64,000 nucleotides of DNA from JAPUME01 sp027294185 (GTDB taxonomy: Bacteria; Acidobacteriota; Terriglobia; UBA7540; JAPUME01): contig CAUVWZ020000001.1 of the NCBI GenBank assembly GCA_963555835.3, positions 868,001 to 932,000 on the forward strand. The letters run 5' to 3'. The translations under genes were made by a program, and so were the position numbers. The notes beneath the pieces are model-generated. The model made no database searches and was not told where the DNA came from. It saw nothing but the letters and a program-made list of their open reading frames with translations. Below, in pieces: positions 26,270 through 34,670 of the stretch (the stretch's first letter is position 1; the number at the start of each line of letters is the position of its first letter).

Positions 26270-27334
26270 ATGCCAAAGCAGACACAAATCATAAGCCTCT
26301 TTAATCACAAGGGCGGAGTGAGTAAGACTACGACAACTTTCAATCTCGGATGGATGCTTGCCAAGATGGGAAAGCGCACTGTGATCGTGGACACGGATCC
26401 CCAATGCAATCTGACAGGTGTTGTCCTCAATTTTTCTGGCACTACAGACTTCGCTGACTTTTATGAACAGAACCCTTCAAAGAACATTCGAGATGCACTT
26501 TCTCCGGCTTTCGAATCCAAGCCGGAGCGGATCGAAGGCGTCGACTGTGTTCGGGTGAAGCCCCTTGACGATTACTTTCTGTTGCCCGGTCATCTTGGTC
26601 TTGCCGAGTATGAGGTCACGCTTGGAATAGCACAAGAATTGTCAAGCAGCATACAAGCTCTGAAAAACCTTCCTGGAGCGATTTCCACATTGCTCCGCCA
26701 GACTGGTGCAAAGATGGGTGCTGAGTACATGCTCGTTGACATGAGTCCAAGCGTCGGAGCTCTCAACCAGAACATTCTCATGAGCAGTGACTTCTTTATT
26801 ATTCCCTGCAGTCCGGATTATTTTTGTTCCCTGGCAATAGACTCCCTTTCCACGGTTCTACCCCGTTGGAAGGAGTGGTCTGACAAATCTGCGTCTCTAC
26901 CGACGCTTCGGCAGAGCACGTATCCATTTCCTGAGATTCACCCAAAGTTTCTTGGCACCATTGCTCAGCGTTATCGCCCTCGTGGAGGACAATCTGCAAG
27001 CGGCTTTCAGCGATGGATTGAAATAATCGGACAGAAAGTGAGCAACTCGCTTGTCCCGGCGCTGCGCGACGGGAGGATGGTTCTTGCAGAGGAGGTTTAC
27101 AAATCTGTCGGGTCCGGCGACGGAACATATGATCTCGCACAGATTTCAGATTTCAATACCCTTATCACGATTGCCCAAGAGCACTCTGTTCCACCTTTCG
27201 CTTTGACGCCAAAGATGATGGGTCGAGTCGGGACGGTCCTCGACCAAATGTTGAACAGCCGAGCTCGTTTTGAGGAAACTTTTCAGGAGCTAGCAAAAAA
27301 GATTCTCGCCCTAACCTCGGAAAATGACAGCTAG
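26270..27334 (+). CDS. ParA/Soj-like P-loop ATPase
   Basis: 354 residues from ATG 26270. N-terminal deviant Walker A IISLFNHKGGVSKTTTTFNL, followed by VIVDTDPQCNLTGVVLNFSG; Walker B-like YMLVDMSPSVGALNQNILMS; and FFIIPCSPDYFCSLAIDSL are the standard ParA/MinD ATPase motifs. The C-terminal about 120 residues (FQRWIEIIGQKVSNSLVPAL) extend beyond the minimal fold. No parB or centromere-like repeat is nearby. The last 11 bases overlap the start of the HEPN-domain gene, so the two are translationally coupled. Context points to a defence or mobile function instead of chromosome segregation, but that is inference. Confidence 0.88.
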   Translation: MPKQTQIISLFNHKGGVSKTTTTFNLGWMLAKMGKRTVIVDTDPQCNLTGVVLNFSGTTDFADFYEQNPSKNIRDALSPAFESKPERIEGVDCVRVKPLDDYFLLPGHLGLAEYEVTLGIAQELSSSIQALKNLPGAISTLLRQTGAKMGAEYMLVDMSPSVGALNQNILMSSDFFIIPCSPDYFCSLAIDSLSTVLPRWKEWSDKSASLPTLRQSTYPFPEIHPKFLGTIAQRYRPRGGQSASGFQRWIEIIGQKVSNSLVPALRDGRMVLAEEVYKSVGSGDGTYDLAQISDFNTLITIAQEHSVPPFALTPKMMGRVGTVLDQMLNSRARFEETFQELAKKILALTSENDS

Positions 27335-27932
27335 AGAGCGGTTTGAATCCAGCATGACCGAGGCGAAAGACCTTTTGGGTCTTTTTCGTGCACTCAAAGA
27401 AATCGTGGTCGCGACTCTAGACCTTTCGGATATTTTGCGTGCATCATTAGTTTTTGGGGTGGGTGCGCTTGACAGTTACGTCCATACGAAACTAGTTGAC
27501 GAGTTGGTGGATCGGTCTGGCAAGAATCCTCCAGTCCTGACAAATCGCGCTCTAGGTTTGAACATCCGCCTGGAAACATTTCTTTCAACTGTAAACTCTG
27601 GAAGCCTTGAGGAGAAGGTACGTAAGCTTGTCACTGAGGTGCTGAGCTGGCAAACATTTCAACGTTCCGAGCGCATCGTAGAGGCGTTAAAGCTCCTCAA
27701 GCAAGGTAATTTCTGGGAATTTGCTGCCGCCCAATCATCTACGTCGCAGCAAGATCTTATTGCTGGATTGGACGAGGTTGTCGACCGCCGCAATGCCATT
27801 GCTCATGAAGGTGACAGAGGGGAGATCAGTCCCACGGACTGGCGTAGGAGGCCGATTAACGATGTCTACGTGGAGAAGTCCCACCAGATGATAGTTAAGC
27901 TCGTCGACTGCATGGAAAAGTATCTTGCTTGA
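27324..27932 (+). CDS. HEPN-domain protein, putative RNase effector
   Basis: 202 residues. All-helical protein with LRASLVFGVGALDSYVHTKL near residue 40 and the HEPN signature DRRNAIAHEGDRG near residue 155; RNAIAH fits the Rx4H active-site motif of HEPN ribonucleases. The layout is most like the RiboL-PSP/Swt1-type HEPN group, assigned from memory. The ATG lies inside the 3' end of the ParA-like gene. By analogy with toxin-antitoxin and abortive-infection systems, it may cut RNA when released by its ATPase partner. No antitoxin such as an MNT nucleotidyltransferase is adjacent. Confidence 0.75.
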   Translation: MTARERFESSMTEAKDLLGLFRALKEIVVATLDLSDILRASLVFGVGALDSYVHTKLVDELVDRSGKNPPVLTNRALGLNIRLETFLSTVNSGSLEEKVRKLVTEVLSWQTFQRSERIVEALKLLKQGNFWEFAAAQSSTSQQDLIAGLDEVVDRRNAIAHEGDRGEISPTDWRRRPINDVYVEKSHQMIVKLVDCMEKYLA

Positions 27933-28150
27933 TCCCCGCAATGTTTCCGAGTTGTCCTTGGAACTGAAGAGAATTATTCCACGATTCGTGGCTTGAATTC
28001 GACATGATCTGTGCTAAAAAGGTGTGGTTTTTCCCCACATCTTGGAGGCAGAGATTCCAAAGGTTTTTCAGTACCTTCAGCGAGCGCTTGAAAGCGGACT
28101 TTCGGCACACCGGGTTTACAGAGATTCGATACTCGAACCCAACCCCGCAG

Positions 28151-28669
28151 CTAGGGTGAAGAGATCTCCCGGAATGAATCAACTTCTCTGAGAATTCGCT
28201 TCCATTCATCGGGACCCGAACCAGTGAATGAGCCTTGGATCTCTGCATAAACTTCGCCTGCGATGCAAACTAGTAAGAATGCGTCTTCTTTTGAGACGGC
28301 CTCTTTGGGAACGGCAGTTTCGCTATCCTGCAAATCAATATACAAGGCCCGATTACGAATTTTGAAAAGTTCACCTTCCGTAAACCACTTCCCAAATTTG
28401 TGTTCTTGAGCCCCATAGATTCGAGACACTCGCGAGTTTACGAAAAGGGTGGCATAGACGGCGTAAGCATATTTTAGGCGGTGGTCGTAGAAGCCTTTCT
28501 TGTCCAATTCGGCGCCAAGTCTTGCGTTTCCGAGGATGACTACCTTTCCTATCTCTTCTATGAGCGTGATAGCAAAGAAAGCAGCGAGCACAAAGTCGGA
28601 TTCGCGGAAAAACCGAACGCTTAATTGCCAATACTTCTCCAAATGATCTCTCGCTTCAAGCGGAAGCAT
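28151..28669 (-). CDS. abiV: AbiV-family abortive infection protein
   Basis: 172 residues from ATG 28669 (MLPLEARDHLEKYWQLSVRF), chosen because AGGAG lies six bases upstream; a GTG at 28693 is an alternative. Helical protein with AAFFAITLIEEIGKVVILGN, then FYDHRLKYAYAVYATLF and FKIRNRALYIDLQD, the EExGK, HxxK and LYxD landmarks of the AbiV/HEPN_AbiV family. Lactococcal AbiV blocks phage protein synthesis during infection. The gene is convergent with the ParA-HEPN pair, separated by about 220 bases without a gene. Whether the three genes act together is not known. Confidence 0.75.
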   Translation of the reverse strand: MLPLEARDHLEKYWQLSVRFFRESDFVLAAFFAITLIEEIGKVVILGNARLGAELDKKGFYDHRLKYAYAVYATLFVNSRVSRIYGAQEHKFGKWFTEGELFKIRNRALYIDLQDSETAVPKEAVSKEDAFLLVCIAGEVYAEIQGSFTGSGPDEWKRILREVDSFREISSP

Positions 28670-28833
28670 CGGAATCTCCTGCCAGGAAAGCACTAATTTG
28701 GCACTGTACGCTTGTACTTATTTGAGGGCAAGGCCGTTCTGTCTTACGAGTCTGCAGCTCCACCCTTAGCCAGGACAACACGAAAGTGGAGTAGAAACCA
28801 TTGCCATAACGGTCCAGCAGTGCACTTTTGGAT

Positions 28834-28921
28834 CGCCCCCGCACCACACGCTCAAATTGCACCAAAATAGGGCAAAAAGGGGGGCAATCTTGGTTGCGCT
28901 GATCTCCTATCCCCTCAACGC
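28834..28921. repeat. About 90-bp intergenic repeat with NtrC-like half palindrome, copy 1
   Basis: Shares CGCCC..GCACCACrCGCTCrAA followed by TTGCACCAAAAT, a G-run, and CTATCCC.T.AACG with 35019-35112. In this copy the palindrome is degenerate: TTGCACCAAAATAGGGCAA (28857-28875). A third partial copy of its right end, CTATCCGCTATCCCGTCAAC, lies about 28994-29013. The 28694-29147 interval contains these pieces and no gene. Confidence 0.65.
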
Positions 28922-29147
28922 ACTGACACTGAATTGCGGCCAGGCTAGACTCAGGCGCGCGGCTGAAGGGGGGGGTGGTCCCTTTTTCCCCTCCTATCCG
29001 CTATCCCGTCAACGCGAAGGGTTATTCCGGGAAGCTCATGCGGCGCGGAACGGCTTGGACACCGGCCCGAAATCTTGATAGATTGACATGGTTGAGGGAC
29101 TGCCCAGGGCAATTTGGAACCCATCGAGCGGTAGCCGAAGATCAACG

Positions 29148-29498
29148 ATGAAGCCACACGGAGCGAGCAGGTTGCGGGGGATGATTCTCGTTTTGTTGCT
29201 CGTAGTGCTGGCTCTTGTGGCCTACCGCCTCATCCCCGTTTACGTCGATGCCTATAATTTCCGGGATGCGATGCACACCCAGGCCAAGTTTGCGGCGGCT
29301 GATGAAAAGCCTCACGACACCATCCGCGAGGAGCTCTATCGTAGGGCCCGGGAGTTGGACCTTCCCATAGAAGGCGAACAGATCCAGATCAGCAAAGGGC
29401 CGGACGGCACTAACATTGTCACCAACTTCACGGTGCCAGTCGATCTGTCTTTTCTCCTGCAAGAAGTGGAATTCAACTTCCATGTGAAGGGCCAATAA
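29148..29498 (+). CDS. Small membrane-anchored protein, paralogue of 4288-4662
   Basis: 116 residues from ATG 29148. One membrane helix (MILVLLLVVLALVAYRLIPV), then YVDAYNFRDAMHTQAKFAAA, an acidic helical middle, LDLPIEGEQIQISKG and a terminal FTVPVDLSFLLQEVEFNFHV. The pattern (hydrophobic helix, PxYxxxFxxRDxL, ARELDLPI, TVPVDL) is shared with the product of 4288-4662, so the two are paralogues. Stand-alone; upstream lie the NtrC-like repeats, downstream nothing recognisable until 30099. Function unknown. Confidence 0.75.
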   Translation: MKPHGASRLRGMILVLLLVVLALVAYRLIPVYVDAYNFRDAMHTQAKFAAADEKPHDTIREELYRRARELDLPIEGEQIQISKGPDGTNIVTNFTVPVDLSFLLQEVEFNFHVKGQ

Positions 29499-30098
29499 CC
29501 ATCGGCTGGATCTCACGGTGTGAGGATCAGTTTCCACCTTACCTCGCTTGTCTGATTTGACCTTCCCCTTCACCTCAGCGCTTTCGGCAACTGCCCCGCC
29601 GACCTGAACTCAACTTCTCAGGGTGACGGATTACTCCGCCCGCTTCGTCATCTTTACTCCGGAAAATTCATCCTGTGTAAGAGGTCCTGAAAGCGCGGGT
29701 CGGGATACGGCTGCCTCTCGATCTAGGGACAGAAAGCGGCTAAACGATCATACGAGTTGGTACAATCACTGGCGGCAGGTCAGTTCCCTGTAAACATTCT
29801 GTGCTGGAATTCTGGCAGAAGTTTCACCACCGCTTCAGCGACAAGGTCGATGTGGAATTCCCCGCTGGATCGGGCCGGCACCTTCCACTCTGGGCAGGGT
29901 ACTCGATTGAGGGCACTCAACGAGGGCTTTATGCCGAACCTTCTCCGTAAGCCATCCAACAATCCACTCGCAAATGGTAAGAGAAATACGTCCTGGCGCG
30001 GCAATGTTAGGCCGCACGAAGGAAAGAATCAATGTGCTGAGGAAGCTCTTGCAACAGGGTCATGGAACTCAGAAGGCGAACTTCTGAAGATGCCATTT
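29499..30098. other. About 600 bases without an intact gene
   Basis: Contains an orphan C-terminal coding tail (29654-29722, listed separately). The plus-strand frame at 29757-30137 has no recognisable protein character. No structured RNA or terminator with a T-run was found. Confidence 0.5.
29654..29722 (-). pseudogene. Orphan C-terminal tail of a TPR/kinase-type protein, copy 1
   Basis: After an in-frame stop, the minus strand encodes IERQPYPDPRFQDLLHRMNF then PE and a stop. This is near-identical to the tail at 32733-32828 and matches the C-terminal end I know from acidobacterial TolB-like TPR and serine/threonine kinase proteins (DPRFxxLLRRMxxP). No TPR-coding sequence precedes it, so only the last part of a deleted gene survives. 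Confidence 0.6.
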
Positions 30099-31424
30099 CT
30101 ACGCTCTCCTCCCGGCAATGGATACCAGACGAAATGACATGCCGAACACTGCCATGATGACGGCTGCGGATAGCACAAAAATCCAGGCTCCGAGGGAGTT
30201 GTAGAGCACGCCGCCGATGAGTAAGCCTGCTATGCTCGCCACGGCGCCACTACTGCCCGCGAATCCCTGCACGGCTCCCTGGTATCGTTCTCCGGCAGAT
30301 TTCGAGAGGATCGACAGGACCGAGGGCCACATCAGACCGTTGCCCAAGGCGAGAAGGATGACTCCGAAGTAAATCAGTCCGCCACTTCGCCCGGTCAGGC
30401 ATACAAAGGCGGCGCTCAAGAGCAGGCTACCTGCCAAAATCAGAGTTGCGGAAGAGAATTTTTTCGCCACCCGAGAGAGGATAGGTCCCTGTGTTATGAC
30501 CATCGACAGGCCCATCACTGAAAAAAAGATTCCCGTGTCGGTGACGGACCACTGAAGCTCTTTCACGGCATGTATGGGGAACGCAATGTAGAAGAAGTTG
30601 AAGCCCAGCGTCACCAGGAAGTAGATCCCCATGAGATAGGAAATGTTCTTGAGGGCCAGGATTTCCTTCAGAGGAAGCCTGGTCGCTCCCTTCATTTTGA
30701 AACACTCTTTGTGCTCCTGGCCGAAGATCTTTCGCACATTCGGATGTTCCGGGTCACTGCGCAGAATACATGGGTTTGATTCGGGAAGTCCGAATGCGAT
30801 CATGAGGGTACCTGCAAGAGAAATTAACAGCGCTGCCAGAACGGGCAGGAGCTCCCCCCATGCTGTGGCTCCGAGGAGGCCTGCCATAGCGGGGCCCAGG
30901 ATGAAGCCCAAGTTGGAGGAAGCGGCCATCTTACCGAAATTTGTACTCCGTTGGCTCTCTTCGGTGACATCGGCCAGGTAGGCGTTCGCGACCGATATGT
31001 TTCCACCCGTGATGCCATCTGCCGCTCGCGCAACGAACAACACCACCAGCGGCAACGTCAAGGTAAACGTGCCCAGGATATCCGACTCCACCCTCAGCAG
31101 AGGACGGACGGGAACGAAGAAGGCCGTGACAAACACCACCCAGGAAGCCAACGTTCCTGCCTGGCTGAGGAGGAGAATCTTCTTCCTGCCGTAGAGGTCT
31201 GACCATCGGCCCAGGATGGGAGCTCCAATCAACTGAAACGCGGAATAGGTGGCGCCCATCACGCCGTAGACAAGAGCGTTCCCGCCCCAGCGCGTCACCA
31301 GGAACACCAGGAAAGGCAGGACAAGGCCGAATCCCAACGCACCAATGAAGTTAATCGCAAGAATAGGGTAGAGGGAGGTCACGTGGTTCCGAGTTGCTGC
31401 TGAAGTCAAAGACCGGCTCATCAT
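30099..31424 (-). CDS. MFS transporter, drug:H+ antiporter type
   Basis: 441 residues with 12 predicted membrane helices. The first helices (LYPILAINFIGALGFGLVLP) and the loop GAPILGRWSDLYGRKKILLL contain the MFS motif GxxSDxxGRK; helix 5 region VARAADGITGGNISVANAYL matches TetA/DHA1 members. The loop after helix 6 carries a longer cytoplasmic stretch (FGQEHKECFKMKGATRLPLK). Probably an inner-membrane exporter of drugs or metabolites; substrate not assignable. Divergent from the sugar dehydrogenase gene across about 210 bases. Confidence 0.9.
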   Translation of the reverse strand: MMSRSLTSAATRNHVTSLYPILAINFIGALGFGLVLPFLVFLVTRWGGNALVYGVMGATYSAFQLIGAPILGRWSDLYGRKKILLLSQAGTLASWVVFVTAFFVPVRPLLRVESDILGTFTLTLPLVVLFVARAADGITGGNISVANAYLADVTEESQRSTNFGKMAASSNLGFILGPAMAGLLGATAWGELLPVLAALLISLAGTLMIAFGLPESNPCILRSDPEHPNVRKIFGQEHKECFKMKGATRLPLKEILALKNISYLMGIYFLVTLGFNFFYIAFPIHAVKELQWSVTDTGIFFSVMGLSMVITQGPILSRVAKKFSSATLILAGSLLLSAAFVCLTGRSGGLIYFGVILLALGNGLMWPSVLSILSKSAGERYQGAVQGFAGSSGAVASIAGLLIGGVLYNSLGAWIFVLSAAVIMAVFGMSFRLVSIAGRRA

Positions 31425-31636
31425 GCCGCGAACCCGAGCGATTGCTTCGCCAATTGTGAGGATGTGGCTGACTGAATGGGGATATCCTAGTCCTCGGGAG
31501 AGGGCAAGTCAACGCAGACCGATCCAGAGTCGATCCGACCTTGAAACAGAAGGGAAACGGGCATACGATTCCGCGATAAAGCGAAGTGACGATGCACGTT
31601 CTCGATGAAAACTCCGAAAGCGTATGCACGGGTCGC

Positions 31637-32728
31637 ATGAATCTACAAGCACGCCTTTACCTGTGGACCCTTGGGGCCTTGTGCTTGTTACTATGGGCAG
31701 GCTGCAGTAGCGACCCTCCTCCCCTTAACGGGCCCTCTCCTCCGCTGACGCCTGTCTTTCGCATCGAGACGTTTCTTTCCAACCTGAATTTTCCCGTCAC
31801 GATGGCCTTCGCGCCTGACGGCCGCCTCTTTTTTAACGAACTGAGTACGGGACGCGTCCGGGTGGTGGAAAACGGGCAGTTGCTTGTTGACCCTTTTGTC
31901 GAGGTCTCCGTCGAGACCAGCGGCGAACGCGGCTTGCTTGGGCTCACTTTCGACCCGGCTTTCGCGTCCAATGGCTTTGTCTATATCCTCCACCATACGC
32001 CCGGGCCGCCGTTAGAGGCCAGAGTGCTGCGCTTCACCGATTTCGCGAATCGCGGAATCGACCAGACCATTATCGTTGACGATCTGGCCTCGACGAATAA
32101 CCACAATGGCGGCAATATAGGATTCGGTCCCGATGGCATGCTCTACATAACAATCGGCGACGGGCAGAATCCAGCCAACTCACAGGACCCGGATTCGTTG
32201 AATGGAAAGATTCTCCGTTTTAACCCGGACGGCAGCATCCCGGCGACCAATCCTTTCGGAGGTTTCCGAGCCGCCTTCAATCTCGGCTTGCGGAACAGCT
32301 TTGACTTCGACTTCCACCCTGCGACGGGCACGATTTATGCGAGCGAGAACGGACCGAACTGCGATGACGAAATCAACCGCATTGTCCCCGGCGGCAACTA
32401 CGGCTGGCGGCCGGACTATCCCTGCGGAGATACCGACCTCGAATTCGTGGCTCCGCTGCGACGGTTTACTCCGACCATTGCCCCGACCGGCGTCAGCTTC
32501 TACACGGGCTCGGTCTTCCCCCAGTTTCAGGACGACCTCTTTATGGTGGATTTCAATAGCGGCCGGGTTCAACGATTTGTGGTGGATGAAACCAATATGG
32601 GTCAGATCGTGGAGAGTTCTATCCTGGTGGATGGCACGTTCGGAGCACTGTTCGATATCGTCGAAGGACCCGACGGGTTTCTCTACTTCTCCAGCAGCAA
32701 TGCGATTCATCGCATCGTGCCGCAATGA
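31637..32728 (+). CDS. PQQ-dependent sugar dehydrogenase-like lipoprotein
   Basis: 363 residues from ATG 31637. A lipobox LLWAGC predicts lipidation at Cys 23, so the protein is probably anchored in the outer membrane or periplasmic face. The fold is the soluble glucose dehydrogenase six-blade propeller: NFPVTMAFAPDGRLFFNELS, GERGLLGLTFDPAFASNGFV, NNHNGGNIGFGPDGMLYITI, GDGQNPANSQDPDSLNGKIL, RFNPDGSIP and ENGPNCDDEINRIVPGGNYG. Family members oxidise aldose sugars using PQQ and Ca2+. No PQQ biosynthesis gene is in the window. A start further upstream at 31586 is possible but lacks a signal peptide. Confidence 0.88.
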   Translation: MNLQARLYLWTLGALCLLLWAGCSSDPPPLNGPSPPLTPVFRIETFLSNLNFPVTMAFAPDGRLFFNELSTGRVRVVENGQLLVDPFVEVSVETSGERGLLGLTFDPAFASNGFVYILHHTPGPPLEARVLRFTDFANRGIDQTIIVDDLASTNNHNGGNIGFGPDGMLYITIGDGQNPANSQDPDSLNGKILRFNPDGSIPATNPFGGFRAAFNLGLRNSFDFDFHPATGTIYASENGPNCDDEINRIVPGGNYGWRPDYPCGDTDLEFVAPLRRFTPTIAPTGVSFYTGSVFPQFQDDLFMVDFNSGRVQRFVVDETNMGQIVESSILVDGTFGALFDIVEGPDGFLYFSSSNAIHRIVPQ

Positions 32729-32732
32729 TCTC

Positions 32733-32828
32733 TCACTCGGGGAAGTTCATCCGGCGCAGGAGGTCCTGGAAGCGGGGGTCGGAGCGCAAGGTGTTGGACT
32801 GAGGGGAAGGTTGAGAAACTATTGGGGA
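32733..32828 (-). pseudogene. Orphan C-terminal tail of a TPR/kinase-type protein, copy 2
   Basis: The minus strand encodes SNTLRSDPRFQDLLRRMNFP then E and a stop at 32733. It overlaps the end of the histidine kinase gene in another frame and is cut off by an upstream stop about 30 codons before. The motif is the same as at 29654-29722. It is a remnant, not a working gene. Confidence 0.6.
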
Positions 32829-34642
32829 AGATTATTCCCTCTTCCCGCCTCCAGCCCCTCACGCACGATGCGCGCCAGCGCATCCAGCGAGAAGGGCTTC
32901 TGGAGGAAATGGATTCCCTCTTCCAGGACACCGTGCGGGACCATGGCGTCGTCGGTGTAGCCCGACATGTAGATCACCTTCATCTCCGGCCGCCGACCCG
33001 CCAAGCGCACGGCCAGCTCCCGGCCGCTCATCCCCGGCATCACCACGTCGGTTATCAGCAGGTGGATGGGCCCCCGGTGCTCTTCGCACACTTGCAGGGC
33101 CGCTCCGCCGTCCTGCGCCTCCAGCACCGTGTAGCCGCTGCTTCCCAGGAACTCGGCGGCGAGTCTCCGAACGCTCATCTCATCCTCCACCACCAGGATG
33201 GTTTCCGCCCCCCCGGGAGTAGGAGCGAGGAGCGCGGGGTGGAGTTCTTCGCCGGCGACCGCTTCCTCCACCAGAGGAAGATAAATCTCGAAGGTCGTGC
33301 CCCGGCCAGGCGCGCTCTCCACCCAGATATACCCGCCACTTTGCTTGACGATTCCATAGACGGTGGAAAGGCCCAGCCCGGTTCCTTTGTCCACTCCCTT
33401 GGTGGTGAAGAAGGGTTCGAAGATGTGGGACTGCGTCTCGGCGTCCATCCCTACGCCGCTGTCGCTCACCGCCAGCAGCACGTAGGGGCCGGGCGTGGCG
33501 CCCACGTGCTGGCGGACATAGGCTTGGTCCAGGGTGACGTTGGCGGTTTTGAGGGTGAGTCGCCCGCCCTGCGGCATGGCGTCGCGCGCGTTGACCGCCA
33601 GGTTCAGGATGATCTGCTCGATCTGCCCCGGGTCGGCTTTCACCCATCCCAGCGCCAGATCCAATACCGCTGCCAGCTTGATGTCTTCCCCAATCAGCCG
33701 CCGCAGCATCTTCTCCACGTCGGTGACCACAGCGTTCAGGTCCAGCACCTTGGGTTGCAGCACCTGCTTGCGGCTGAAGGCGAGGAGTTGTTGGGTGAGC
33801 GCGGTGGCGCGCTCAGCGGCTTTCTGGATTTCCTCGGCGTTCCGCCGCAGCGGATCGTTGGCGTCCAGCCGGTTAAACATCAGTTCGCCGTAGCCCCGCA
33901 TGACCATGAGGAGGTTATTGAAGTCGTGGGCCACGCCGCCTGCCAGCCGCCCCACCGCCTCCATCTTCTGCGTTTGCCGGAGCTGCTCCTCGCTCTCGCG
34001 CAGTTCTCCTGTGCGCTCGACTACGCGCTGCTCCAGTTCTTGGTTCAGTCTTCGGATTTCCCCCTCCGCCCGCTTGCGCTCGCTCAGTTCCACATTCAAT
34101 TGCTCGTTGGCTTTCGCCAGCTCGGTGGTGCGTTCCTTGACCCGAACTTCGAGTGTACCGTGCGCCTCCCGCAGGTCCTTCTCCGCCTGCTTGCGCTCGG
34201 TGATTTCCACCTTCAGCCGTTGGCCCAAGTCACGCAGGCGCCCGATCCCCGCGCCAATTAGCACTACCATGACCGTCCCGGGCCCGCCTCCTTGCCGGAA
34301 TACCGGGTCCCAACCTTCCAGCCCAACTAGGTTGAAAAGAAGCGTGTTCAGCGGGAGGCTGAGCAACCCGGCAACCAGGCCGACCCGTAATCCCCAGAGC
34401 CACGCCAGCGCAGCCACTGGTACTGTGGCCAGCGCGGCCATCCCTGGGCCACTCAGTCGGTAGAGTGGGATAAAGGCGAGCACGTAGGCGCCCACAGCAA
34501 CTAGGCTGATCGCCACCCGTTTCTCTCGCAGTTCTTCCTCGGCATGCTTGCGCAGGGCTTTGGATATTTTAGAGGCAATAACCTGTGGGCGTTTTTGGGC
34601 CGATTTACCTCTGCGGGGTCCTTCTGTCTTATCTTTTTTCAT
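32819..34642 (-). CDS. Membrane hybrid histidine kinase with C-terminal receiver
   Basis: 607 residues. Basic N-terminus, then four or five closely spaced membrane helices (about 48-145: VAISLVAVGAYVLAFIPLYR to VMVVLIGAGIGRL), a coiled coil with repeated ERK/EAE heptads (about 150-240), HisKA with GRLAGGVAHDFNNLLMVMRG, HATPase with NLAVNARDAMPQGG, DSGVGMD and KGTGLGLSTVYGIVKQSGG, and a receiver domain (about 480-600) with VVEDE, phospho-Asp in LLITDVVMPGMSG and FLQKPFS. No PAS or periplasmic sensor domain. No response regulator with output is adjacent, so signalling must leave via phosphotransfer. Upstream lies a truncated CHASE3 sensor. Confidence 0.93.
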   Translation of the reverse strand: MKKDKTEGPRRGKSAQKRPQVIASKISKALRKHAEEELREKRVAISLVAVGAYVLAFIPLYRLSGPGMAALATVPVAALAWLWGLRVGLVAGLLSLPLNTLLFNLVGLEGWDPVFRQGGGPGTVMVVLIGAGIGRLRDLGQRLKVEITERKQAEKDLREAHGTLEVRVKERTTELAKANEQLNVELSERKRAEGEIRRLNQELEQRVVERTGELRESEEQLRQTQKMEAVGRLAGGVAHDFNNLLMVMRGYGELMFNRLDANDPLRRNAEEIQKAAERATALTQQLLAFSRKQVLQPKVLDLNAVVTDVEKMLRRLIGEDIKLAAVLDLALGWVKADPGQIEQIILNLAVNARDAMPQGGRLTLKTANVTLDQAYVRQHVGATPGPYVLLAVSDSGVGMDAETQSHIFEPFFTTKGVDKGTGLGLSTVYGIVKQSGGYIWVESAPGRGTTFEIYLPLVEEAVAGEELHPALLAPTPGGAETILVVEDEMSVRRLAAEFLGSSGYTVLEAQDGGAALQVCEEHRGPIHLLITDVVMPGMSGRELAVRLAGRRPEMKVIYMSGYTDDAMVPHGVLEEGIHFLQKPFSLDALARIVREGLEAGRGNNLPQ

Positions 34643-34670
34643 CTTGTCGCCCCAAGAACGAGTAGCAATT

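Noticed and set aside
26270..27334. ParA-like gene as a plasmid or chromosome partition system
   Set aside because: No parB gene or centromere-like repeats nearby; overlap with a HEPN gene points to another role.
32822..34261. Plus-strand frame of 479 codons opposite the hybrid kinase
   Set aside because: Antisense shadow of a high-GC gene; His/Gln-rich translation without domains.
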